From the NCBI RefSeq assembly GCF_000165485.1, contig NC_014623.1, positions 639,501-703,500 on the forward strand: 64,000 nucleotides of DNA, in the 5' to 3' direction. The notes below the pieces were generated by a model. That model was given only the letters and a program-made list of their open reading frames with translations. It was not told where the DNA came from and made no database searches. Position 1 is the stretch's first letter. Each line of letters opens with the position of its first letter. The DNA is from Stigmatella aurantiaca DW4/3-1. GTDB taxonomy: Bacteria; Myxococcota; Myxococcia; Myxococcales; Myxococcaceae. Below, in pieces: positions 50,341-57,835 of this stretch. A program made the position numbers and the translations under genes.

Positions 50341-50724
50341 ATGCGAGGTCGGGTGTTGGTGGTGGATGATGATCCGTTGGTGAGTTCGGCGCTGCGGCGG
50401 ACGCTGGCCCGAGAGCATGACGTGGAGGTGGTGGTCAGCTCGAGGAAAGCGCTGGACATGCTCATCGCTCCGGAGGGCATCTATGACGTCATCCTCTGTG
50501 ACTTGATGATGCCGGAGATGACGGGGATGGAGCTGCACGCGCAGCTCGAGGCAGCCGCCCCCGAGCAGGCGCGCCGGATGGTGTTCGTCACGGGGGGCGC
50601 GTACACCCACGCGGCCCAGTCCTTCCTGGAGCGGGTGAGCAACCCCCGCCTGGAGAAACCCTTCGAGCCGGAGAAGCTCCGCGAGCGCGTCCGGGAGTGG
50701 GTGGCGCAAGTGCGCACCGCATAA
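50341..50724 (+). CDS. single-domain response regulator (CheY-like receiver)
   Basis: The 127-residue receiver has the acidic pocket VVDDD, the phospho-acceptor Asp in LCDLMMPEMTG, the Thr in VFVTGG and the Lys in RLEKPFEPEKL. There is no output domain, so it signals by protein contact. The ATG at 50341 is selected by the preceding GGAGGAAG and the receiver start (MRGRVLVVDDDP). No histidine kinase is adjacent, so its partner kinase is encoded elsewhere. Confidence 0.92.
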   Translation: MRGRVLVVDDDPLVSSALRRTLAREHDVEVVVSSRKALDMLIAPEGIYDVILCDLMMPEMTGMELHAQLEAAAPEQARRMVFVTGGAYTHAAQSFLERVSNPRLEKPFEPEKLRERVREWVAQVRTA

Positions 50725-50755
50725 GGCGGCCCTCGCCGTGTGATGGGCTGGGGCA

Positions 50756-51385
50756 TCACTCCTGGGGCGGGGAGGTTCGGCCTGGGCTGGGCTTGTTCAA
50801 CAGCAAGTCCCTGGCCCGGACCAGGTCCGCGCGTTGCTGGAGGGCCTGCTCCTGGAGCTCCCGCGCCAGGCCGGTCATCTTCGCGGGGTCCCGCTGCTGA
50901 AGCTGCGCCTGGAGCGCCGCCTCGATGACGGCGGGGGGCGCATCCGGCGCGACGCCCAGCAGCGAGGCCGCCTTCTGCCGCGCCCCTTCCTGGAGCACCG
51001 CCGGGTTGCCCACCGCCGCCAGCAGCCGGGCTTCCTCTCCGGCCGGGGCGCGGAGGCGGAAGCGAGAAGGGCCCGCGCGGACGAAAATGGCGGCGAGCGT
51101 GAAGAGCCCCATGCCCCCGAGTGCGAGGGCGAAGGCGCGCCTGCGCTGCCGCTCGGCCTGGATGCGTTGCTGGCCATCCTGGACACGCTGTTGCTGGGCC
51201 TCGCTGGGAGGGGGGGGCTTCTTCCGGGAGGGGGGCCCAGCGGGCGTCAGCTCTCCGGCCAGCGCTTGCTCCAGCAGGTCGAGCTGCGCGCCGGAGTAGC
51301 CAGAGAAGGAACTCTTCTCGAACAGCCCCAGGTACCCGGCCGCCGCCCCGCAGCCCAGCGCCAACATGAGGAACAGCCACCGCAT
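50756..51385 (-). CDS. membrane protein with charged linker and helical C-terminal tail
   Basis: From ATG 51385 the product is 209 residues. It has an N-terminal hydrophobic segment (LFLMLALGCGAAAGYLGLF), a proline/Gln-rich linker, a second transmembrane helix (ALALGGMGLFTLAAIFV) and a C-terminal helical region (AAVIEAALQAQL-like) rich in Gln and Arg. The helical region vaguely resembles a J-like fold, but no HPD motif is present. Function is unknown. It lies 28 bases downstream of the glycosyltransferase-like gene and is probably co-transcribed with it. Confidence 0.6.
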   Translation of the reverse strand: MRWLFLMLALGCGAAAGYLGLFEKSSFSGYSGAQLDLLEQALAGELTPAGPPSRKKPPPPSEAQQQRVQDGQQRIQAERQRRRAFALALGGMGLFTLAAIFVRAGPSRFRLRAPAGEEARLLAAVGNPAVLQEGARQKAASLLGVAPDAPPAVIEAALQAQLQQRDPAKMTGLARELQEQALQQRADLVRARDLLLNKPSPGRTSPPQE

Positions 51386-51413
51386 TCGAGAGCCCCTCTC
51401 CGTCTTGAGCGCG

Positions 51414-52769
51414 TCACCGCCGCCCGAGGAACTGCGCGTCTTTCCAATCCCAGAGCCGCTCGGGGTGGAAGTCCACATCCACCGGGAGGCTGTTCCACCG
51501 GTACACGCTGCGCGAGCTCGCCCCGTGCACGTGGATGCTCAGGCTCACGAGCGCCAGCACCGCGAACATCGCGGTGCGCGTCCGCAGCGCCCCCGGCTCC
51601 TTCCAGCCCAGCGTGCGCACCACGGGCACCAGGAAGAAGACGAGGTAGGGCACCATGTCCGTGAAGAAGCGGGGGCCATAGCAGTGGCCCGCCCACCAGT
51701 GCGGGAAGGAGGAGATGGCCAGCCAGTGCAACACCACGATGGCCAGCAGGAAGCCGTGCAGCCGGGTGAAGGTGCGCGCCCGGATGTCCAGCAGCAGCCC
51801 CCAGAAGCTCAGCAGCAGCAGGGGGGTGAACACGAACAGCCCCCGCGCCGGAGAGACCAGGTTGCCCAGGAGCGCCTCGGCGAAGCCCAGGCCCGTGGGC
51901 TCCAGCCGCTGGGGCTCGTAGTACGGCGCCAGGATCGACCCATAGTGGGCCCGGTTCACCGCCATCCAGGGCAAGGCCACCGCCGCCGCGCCCGCGAAGA
52001 ACTTCAGCGCCTGCCGCGGGTGCGCCCAGAGCACGTAGAGCGGCACCAGCAGCACGGACACGCTGTTGGTGGGACGCATGACATAGGCCAGCGCCAGGGG
52101 CACTCCCGCCCAGCCGGCCCACCGCGGCTCGGCTTGGGCCTTCACCAGGCACAGCAGCATGAGCGCCAGGCACAACAGCGAGGGCCCGTGTTGCCACAGC
52201 GCTCGGCTGGCGGTGGACAGGGCCGGGGTGCAGAAGACGAACACGGAGGAGAGCAGCAGCGCGCGTGCGCGGGTCAGTCCGGTTTGTAAGCCCAGTGCGT
52301 ACATCACCCCGCCGGCCAGGGCCATGAGCACGGAGGCGAAGAGGCGCTGCGGGTCATCCCAGTAGTCGATGTTCACGTCCCCCGTGGCCACGCGGTTCTG
52401 GCGCCAGCGCGCGGTGGCCTTTTCGAGGGCCGGGTGGACTTGCGCGAGCCAGACGCCCGCGTCCACCAGCGCCATGATCGGCAGCGCCACCAGGGAAGGG
52501 CCCAGGGGGAAATAGTTGTAGGTGTGGCCGTTCTTCTCGAACAGCCCGTGGCCGTACCGCTGGAAGGTGGGCGTGTACTCATCCAGCTCGATGTTGCCTT
52601 CGTTCAGCAGGGACACCGTGGTGAGCAGGGTGAGCTTCGAGTCGAACGGGGTGGTGACGGGGAACAAGGCCAGCAGCGCGAAGAAGACGGCACACAGCAG
52701 CCCTGTCTCGCGCCAGAAACGGGTTCGAGGCGTCGCGAGGGGGACGCGAATGGGCGGGGCGCGGTTCAT
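51414..52769 (-). CDS. polytopic membrane protein, GT39/PMT-like glycosyltransferase fold
   Basis: The 451-residue protein has about ten helices. The N-terminal loop is FDSKLTLLTTVSLLNEGNIE, with acidic residues where GT39/ArnT-like enzymes bind metal and sugar donor. Inner stretches follow the usual pattern (NYFPLGPSLVALPIMALVD, FVFTPLLLLSFWGLLL). I call it a probable lipid-linked-sugar glycosyltransferase; similar proteins in the phylum are often annotated only as hypothetical. It precedes the small membrane-protein gene in the same direction. Confidence 0.6.
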   Translation of the reverse strand: MNRAPPIRVPLATPRTRFWRETGLLCAVFFALLALFPVTTPFDSKLTLLTTVSLLNEGNIELDEYTPTFQRYGHGLFEKNGHTYNYFPLGPSLVALPIMALVDAGVWLAQVHPALEKATARWRQNRVATGDVNIDYWDDPQRLFASVLMALAGGVMYALGLQTGLTRARALLLSSVFVFCTPALSTASRALWQHGPSLLCLALMLLCLVKAQAEPRWAGWAGVPLALAYVMRPTNSVSVLLVPLYVLWAHPRQALKFFAGAAAVALPWMAVNRAHYGSILAPYYEPQRLEPTGLGFAEALLGNLVSPARGLFVFTPLLLLSFWGLLLDIRARTFTRLHGFLLAIVVLHWLAISSFPHWWAGHCYGPRFFTDMVPYLVFFLVPVVRTLGWKEPGALRTRTAMFAVLALVSLSIHVHGASSRSVYRWNSLPVDVDFHPERLWDWKDAQFLGRR

Positions 52770-52805
52770 CGTGCCGGGGCGTCTACCATCACTTCGTTCC
52801 AGACG

Positions 52806-54446
52806 TCATGGCGAGGGCTTGGGCGCCCCCACCTCGGCGGGGAGATCCCCGGGGCCGATGCGCTCTCCGGACGGCATGAGCAGCAGGGCCCGCTCGATGG
52901 CATTGGCGAGCTGGAGCGCGTTGCCCGGCCAGGGGTGGGCGCGCAGGGTGGCCCGGGCTTCGTCCGTGAAGCCTTGGATGTGGCGGCCCAGCCGGGGCCT
53001 CAGGCGCGCCAGGAAACGCTCGGCCAGGGGCAGCACGTCCTCGGGCCTGTCGCGCAGTGGGGGCAGGTGGATGCGCATGCCGTTGAGGCGCCAGTACAAG
53101 TCCTCGCGGAAGGTGCCCGCGCGCACCGCCTCGATGAGGGGGCGGTGGGTGGCCGCCACCACGCGCACGTCCACGGGCAGCCCCGCTCGGCCGCCCACGC
53201 GGTACACCATCCGGTCCTGAAGCGTGCGCAGCAACTTCACCTGGAGCGGGGCGGGCAACTGGCCCACTTCGCCCAGGAAGAGGGTGCCTCCGTCCGCCTG
53301 CTCGAAGACCCCCGGATGGGGGCTCTCCTGACCTGGGAGCACGCCCTTCTCGCGGCCAAACAGCTCGACCTCGGCCAGCTCGGGCAGGAGCGCCCCGCAG
53401 GAGAGGGCGACGAAGGGCCCGGGGGCCCGGGGGCCCAGGCAGTGGATGGCGCGGGCGAGTTCTTCCTTGCCCGTGCCCCGCTCGCCCGTGATGAGCACGG
53501 CCGCGGGCGATGGTGCCGCGGCGTGGGCCAGGCGCAGCGCTTCGCGCATGGGGGCACTCTCCGCCACGGGCGGCATGTAGGGGGCTGGAGGCCGGGAGCG
53601 CGGCTCGAAGGAGGGACACAAGGACGGCCCCGCGGCCCCCGCGAGGGCGCCCGCCAGGGCCAGCTCCTCGTCATGGAAGGGGCTCTCGCGCAGGACACAG
53701 AGCGCACCGGCCGGGGCGCCGCCCGCATAGAAAGGTGCGCAGAGCACGTGGGCCTCGCCCTTGCGCACCCGGGTCATCTGCTTGTCGGGCTCGGGCAGGG
53801 CCTGGACCTCGGACATGGTGAGGACCCGGCCGAGGCGCAGCGCCGAGGCCACCAGCTCGCGGCTCAGCGTCAGGTGCGCGCCGAGAGGCCGCGCCACCAG
53901 GGCCCTCAGGGAGCCCTGAAGGCCCTGGCGCAGCACCGCCAGCGAGGAAGGATGGAGGGCGGAGTGGAGCGACTCCAGGACGAGGTGGGCAGCGGCCTCG
54001 GAGGAAGGGGCGAGGGCGGCGCGCACGGCCAACTCCCCCGCGCGGGCGAGCACGTCCGGCGAGGGGGACAGGTTGTTCCAGGACGGGGCCGACGGGCCGC
54101 GGGTGAGCACCAGGGTGGATTCCCCATCCCGGGCGCGCAGGGCGTCGAAGGACGGCTCATACACCAGCACGCTCTCCCCGAGGGAGAGGTGGTCCCCGGG
54201 GCGCAGGCGGGTGGCCTCCCTCAAGAGCTGCCCATTGAGCCAGGTGCCATTGCGCGAGCCCAGGTCCCGGAGCACGTGGCCCGTGGGGCCCGCGGGCTCG
54301 ATGATGCAATGCTCGCGGCTGACCTTCTCATCGAGCAGCTGGAGGCCCCCTTCGGCCGCACGGCCCACGATGAGTGGTGAATCCAAATCTCTCGCTACGC
54401 CCCGGCACGGGCCGAACATCGCCACCAATCTCGCCACAGCCCGCAT
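52806..54446 (-). CDS. FHA-GAF-AAA+ protein resembling a sigma-54 activator but with degenerate motifs
   Basis: From ATG 54446 (54470 and 54419 are alternatives) the product is 546 residues. Residues 22-95 are an FHA domain (VGRAAEGG, SREH, GSRNGTWLNG), 135-275 a GAF-like domain and 295-525 a sigma-54-activator-type AAA+ domain with Walker A GERGTGKE (321-328). The GAFTGA loop that contacts sigma-54 reads GVLPGQ (368-373). The Walker B Asp is Gly (LFLGE, 389-393). There is no C-terminal Fis-type HTH. It probably cannot hydrolyse ATP or remodel sigma-54 normally. FHA points to a phospho-Thr partner such as a Ser/Thr kinase. Confidence 0.85.
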   Translation of the reverse strand: MRAVARLVAMFGPCRGVARDLDSPLIVGRAAEGGLQLLDEKVSREHCIIEPAGPTGHVLRDLGSRNGTWLNGQLLREATRLRPGDHLSLGESVLVYEPSFDALRARDGESTLVLTRGPSAPSWNNLSPSPDVLARAGELAVRAALAPSSEAAAHLVLESLHSALHPSSLAVLRQGLQGSLRALVARPLGAHLTLSRELVASALRLGRVLTMSEVQALPEPDKQMTRVRKGEAHVLCAPFYAGGAPAGALCVLRESPFHDEELALAGALAGAAGPSLCPSFEPRSRPPAPYMPPVAESAPMREALRLAHAAAPSPAAVLITGERGTGKEELARAIHCLGPRAPGPFVALSCGALLPELAEVELFGREKGVLPGQESPHPGVFEQADGGTLFLGEVGQLPAPLQVKLLRTLQDRMVYRVGGRAGLPVDVRVVAATHRPLIEAVRAGTFREDLYWRLNGMRIHLPPLRDRPEDVLPLAERFLARLRPRLGRHIQGFTDEARATLRAHPWPGNALQLANAIERALLLMPSGERIGPGDLPAEVGAPKPSP

Positions 54447-54452
54447 TCTAAC

Positions 54453-54468
54453 GTTTGTCGAGACAAAC
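54453..54468. promoter_or_regulatory. perfect inverted repeat at the start of the FHA-AAA+ gene
   Basis: GTTTGTCGAGACAAAC is a 16-base perfect palindrome (7-base arms, 2-base centre). It sits just upstream of the ATG at 54446 and directly inside the ATG at 54470, which argues for the downstream start and for an operator role. Confidence 0.5.
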
Positions 54469-54721
54469 ATAGAGGTGGGAATAAGCCCACTGAGCAGGAT
54501 TTCATGGGCAGTGAACGTTGGTCCTGAGAGCGATTGCGCTGTGGCTGCATTCGCCAAGACAGCCCTGGCAGAACTCCGGTAAGGGGGCATGCGTTCAAGA
54601 AGGGGGGGGGAGCCGCGGACGGACGCCGTTGAATGGGCGCTCCCCCAGGTCCGTCGCCCTTCTCGCATGGCATCAACCCAGGGGCCCGGCGTGGCCGGTC
54701 AGCCCCCTTCCGAGGTGTCCC

Positions 54722-55465
54722 GTGAAGCCCTCTCGAATCGTTCCGATGCTCGCGCTGCTCACCAGCCTCACCGCCGGGGCGCAGTCCCAGCCCGTCTCCT
54801 CTTCCCGCCCAGCGCTCGATCCCTCGGCGCGCATCCTCCGCGTGGAGGGGACCGGCGAAATCAAAGCCCAGCCCGACGAGGCCTGGATCGACCTGGCCGT
54901 GGAGACCCAGGGGGCCACGGCGAAGGTGGCCGGGGAAGAGAATGCCAAGAAGATAGAGCGCTTGATTGCCGCGCTGACGGCCGCGGGGGTCGTTCGCAAG
55001 GACATGGAGACGCGCCACTACTCGGTCTACCCCGAGTACGCGCAGCCCGATCCCCGCGCGGAGGCGAAGCTGCGCGGTTACCGCGCCAACAATACCCTCT
55101 CGGTGCACGTGCGTGAGCTGGGCCGGCTCGGGGAGCTGGTCGACCGGGGGCTTGCCTCGGGCGCCAACCGGGTGGACGGGGTGCGCTTCGGGCTGAGCAA
55201 GTCGGACGCGGTGCGCGCCGAGGCCCTGCGCCAGGCGGTGGAGCGGGCGCGGAAGTCGGCCGAGGTGCTGGCCTCCGCGCTGAACGTGCGGCTGGGGCCG
55301 GTGCTGGAGGCGAGCACCGTGGCGGAGCCGCCGCGGCTCTATCCCGCCCGGGCCATGATGGCGATGGCGGACAAGAGCGCCGAGGCCTCCACGCAGATCC
55401 TTCCGGAGGAGCAGACCCTCCAGGCGCAGGTGACGCTCGTCTACGCCATCGAGCCGGCCCGCTAG
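54722..55465 (+). CDS. SIMPL-domain (DUF541) periplasmic protein
   Basis: The product is 247 residues from a GTG at 54722 (GAGGTG just upstream). It has a signal peptide (VPMLALLTSLTAGAQSQ) followed by one SIMPL domain: RVEGTGEIKAQPDEAWIDLA, then VYPEYAQP, then YRANNTLSVHVREL and FGLSKSDAVRAEAL. SIMPL proteins are periplasmic and poorly understood; relatives include the BP26 antigen. Its stop codon TAG overlaps the opposite-strand TAG of the MCP-like gene (CTAG at 55462-55465). Confidence 0.87.
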   Translation: MKPSRIVPMLALLTSLTAGAQSQPVSSSRPALDPSARILRVEGTGEIKAQPDEAWIDLAVETQGATAKVAGEENAKKIERLIAALTAAGVVRKDMETRHYSVYPEYAQPDPRAEAKLRGYRANNTLSVHVRELGRLGELVDRGLASGANRVDGVRFGLSKSDAVRAEALRQAVERARKSAEVLASALNVRLGPVLEASTVAEPPRLYPARAMMAMADKSAEASTQILPEEQTLQAQVTLVYAIEPAR

Positions 55466-57018
55466 GCGACGGCCTTGGAAGAGTGGGGGGAGGGCGGGGA
55501 CGCCAGCGTCGAGGCGGGCAGCTGAGAGGCCGAGGACGCGGCGGCCCCTGCCTCCTTCTTGGGGAGCAGCTCGCGCAGCTCGTCGGCGAGGTGCCCCAAC
55601 TGGTCGGCGGTGACGGCCACCCCCGCGCTCATCTGTGCGTGGGCCTCGACGAGGCCCTGGAGCTGGGCGGCGCCCGAGAAGATGGCCCCGGTGGCGCCCG
55701 CCTGCGCGGTGGCATCCTCCATCGTGGAGCGCATCATCTGCTCGATGCGGGTGACGATGTCCCGGATGGACTCCAGCGTCTTGCGCGCGTCGGCGAAGTT
55801 GTTCTCGAACTGGCTGGTGTTCTGCCGGATGGCGCCCATGCCCTTGAGGGTCGAGTCCAACTGCTCGTGGATGCCGCGCACCACCTCATTGATCTTCACC
55901 GAGCTGCCCTTGGAGGCCTCGGACAGCTTGCGGACCTCGCGGGCCACGACCGCGAAGCTCCGGCCCGCCTCTCCGGCACGCGCGGCCTCCAGGGAGGCAT
56001 TGAGCGCGAGCACGTCCGTCTGATTGGCGAACTCTTGCAGCGTGTTCGTGAAGGAGACGATCTGCCGGGCGTGGTTGACGAGCTCCCGGAGGCTGCCCTC
56101 GGTGCGCCCGATGGCGTGGCCGATGCTGTTCATCCCGCCCTTGACGCGCTCCATCTGGGCGTCGATGCGCTCGGTGTGTCCGGTGGCCTGGGAGACGATG
56201 CTGCTGGCGCCGAAGGCCCGCTCCGAGGCGGCCTGGGCCATGCGCGCCACGGCCTCGCTGGCCTGGGTGATGCGCTCGGTCTCCATGCGCGCGCGTGCGG
56301 AATCACTCGACAGCTCGAGCGTCGAGTTCTGCAGCGTCTCCACGAGCCGCGCCAGCGTCTCGGTGGCCTCGTTCACCTGCGCGCGGGAGGTCTTCAGCGT
56401 CCGTGAGGCCGAGCCGATCTTCAGCTTGAGGAAGAACAGCCGTTGGAGGGCGCGCAGCGTGGAGCGCAGGGACAGGGCGATGGCCACGGTGCTCACGCTC
56501 AGCGTGGCGATCCCCATCAGCCGGGGCACCAGCGCATCCTGGGGGGCCAGGAGGAACTCCATGAGCGCGTGGCTGACGCCCACGAGGCTGTAGAAGACGA
56601 TCCGCCCGGCCGTCTGAAGGGGCAGCACCAGGGGCGTGAGCAACAAGCACAAGAGCAGCAGGGCCGCGTGCGGCATGCTGCGCTGGGTGCCCGCGAGGTA
56701 GAACGAGGCCTGGCTCGCCAACATCCAGAGCGCGAGGCACCCCAGGCTCACCCAGGGGCCGCTCTTGAGGCTTCGGAAGAGCAGCGCGCCGATGGCCAGC
56801 AGCAGCCCCATGAACCGCAAGAAAACGAGGGCCAGCCCCGTGGACACGCTGCCCGTGGTCGCGCTGGCCACCCACGGCCCATCGAGCAGCAATAGAAGAC
56901 CACTGCCCGCCACGGCCATCCTGCTCAGCTGCTGGAGGCGACGAGGCCAGCGCTGCCAGAGGAAAGCCGAGTACGCGTTCCCCATGGGCAGGGAGGCTGG
57001 AGGGGAGGGTTCCTTCAT
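55462..57018 (-). CDS. methyl-accepting chemotaxis-like protein with multi-helix membrane sensor
   Basis: From ATG 57018 the product is 518 residues. The first 190 residues hold about six transmembrane helices (SGLLLLLDGPWVAS onwards) rather than a periplasmic ligand domain. No HAMP domain is evident. The cytoplasmic coiled coil ends in an MCP signalling tip (TDVLALNASLEAARAGEAGR, then FAVVAREVRKLSEAS). It probably signals to a CheA-type kinase encoded elsewhere, as in the Frz-like or Dif systems of myxobacteria. There is no che gene alongside. Confidence 0.87.
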   Translation of the reverse strand: MKEPSPPASLPMGNAYSAFLWQRWPRRLQQLSRMAVAGSGLLLLLDGPWVASATTGSVSTGLALVFLRFMGLLLAIGALLFRSLKSGPWVSLGCLALWMLASQASFYLAGTQRSMPHAALLLLCLLLTPLVLPLQTAGRIVFYSLVGVSHALMEFLLAPQDALVPRLMGIATLSVSTVAIALSLRSTLRALQRLFFLKLKIGSASRTLKTSRAQVNEATETLARLVETLQNSTLELSSDSARARMETERITQASEAVARMAQAASERAFGASSIVSQATGHTERIDAQMERVKGGMNSIGHAIGRTEGSLRELVNHARQIVSFTNTLQEFANQTDVLALNASLEAARAGEAGRSFAVVAREVRKLSEASKGSSVKINEVVRGIHEQLDSTLKGMGAIRQNTSQFENNFADARKTLESIRDIVTRIEQMMRSTMEDATAQAGATGAIFSGAAQLQGLVEAHAQMSAGVAVTADQLGHLADELRELLPKKEAGAAASSASQLPASTLASPPSPHSSKAVA

Positions 57019-57250
57019 CGGCGTCAAGCAATGGTATTCTAAGAGATCAAGTGATTTCCAGAAAACTCGACGGGAATGGGCTCGGTTCCCAAGCAAGAAG
57101 GAAGACAACCCCCTGAGTTGATAGAGACCCTGGGAGCAAGCAAGCAGACCCGGTCTCGGATTCTCTGGGGGAAGGGACATCCCCATCTTTGGAATGAGTC
57201 AGCCCACCGGCCACGCCGGGCGGGCCGCCTCAGGAAAGGGGACCGGGGTG

Positions 57251-57814
57251 ATGCACCGTCTGCACATGTGGGCAGTCCTCGCCATGCTCGGAGGCCTGGT
57301 GGGAGGAGTGGGGCTGTCCTGCACCAAGCCGGAAGAAGCGCCCAGTGCGAGCGAGCGGGAAGCGCGCTCTCAAGTGCTGAAGAACCTGATGGCCTCGCGC
57401 GAGCGCCTGCCCGAGCCGGAGGCGCTGGATGTCCAGCGGCGCAACCTCGAGGTGGAGGTCCAAGGCGGCGAGCACACGGCGCGAGGAGACGCGGGGCGCC
57501 CGCTGCCCACGGCGAGCACCTCGGGCACGGTGGAGTGGGTCGGAGACGATGAGCTGCTTTTCCGGGATGAGGCCGGGCAGGAGCAGGAGGTTCGGATTCA
57601 GGAGGACACCCTTTATGTGGAGAAGGGCCGCGAGGTGAGCCGGTGGTCGGTGGGGCAGGGGGCGGAGGTGCGTGTCCGCTACGACGAGGAGCAGGGCGAG
57701 TGGGTGGCACGCGAGGTGGAGTTGCTTCGCCGGGCCTCGGAGGCGAAGGCCCCTCCGGAAAAGGAGAGGGGCCGCGTCCCAGATGAGTCGCGGCCCCTCG
57801 GTATTCAGCGGTGA
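57251..57814 (+). CDS. lipoprotein of unknown function
   Basis: From ATG 57251 (AGGAAAGGGG upstream) the product is 187 residues. It has a lipoprotein signal (LVGGVGLSC), a helical charged region (SEREARSQVLKNLMASRERL) and a small beta-rich domain (SGTVEWVGDDELLFRDEAGQ, VEKGREVSRWSVG) that may be OB-like. The tail is rich in Glu, Arg and Lys. No family is recognised. Convergent with the large Cys-rich lipoprotein gene. Confidence 0.7.
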   Translation: MHRLHMWAVLAMLGGLVGGVGLSCTKPEEAPSASEREARSQVLKNLMASRERLPEPEALDVQRRNLEVEVQGGEHTARGDAGRPLPTASTSGTVEWVGDDELLFRDEAGQEQEVRIQEDTLYVEKGREVSRWSVGQGAEVRVRYDEEQGEWVAREVELLRRASEAKAPPEKERGRVPDESRPLGIQR

Positions 57815-57827
57815 GCCCGGGGGCTCA
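57812..57827. terminator. small hairpin between convergent genes
   Basis: TGAGCC (57812-57817) pairs with GGCTCA (57822-57827) around CGGG, directly at the stop codon of the lipoprotein gene and ahead of the stop of the opposing gene. It may be a two-way terminator; it is short and lacks a T-run. Confidence 0.35.
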
Positions 57828-57835
57828 TGTGCAGG

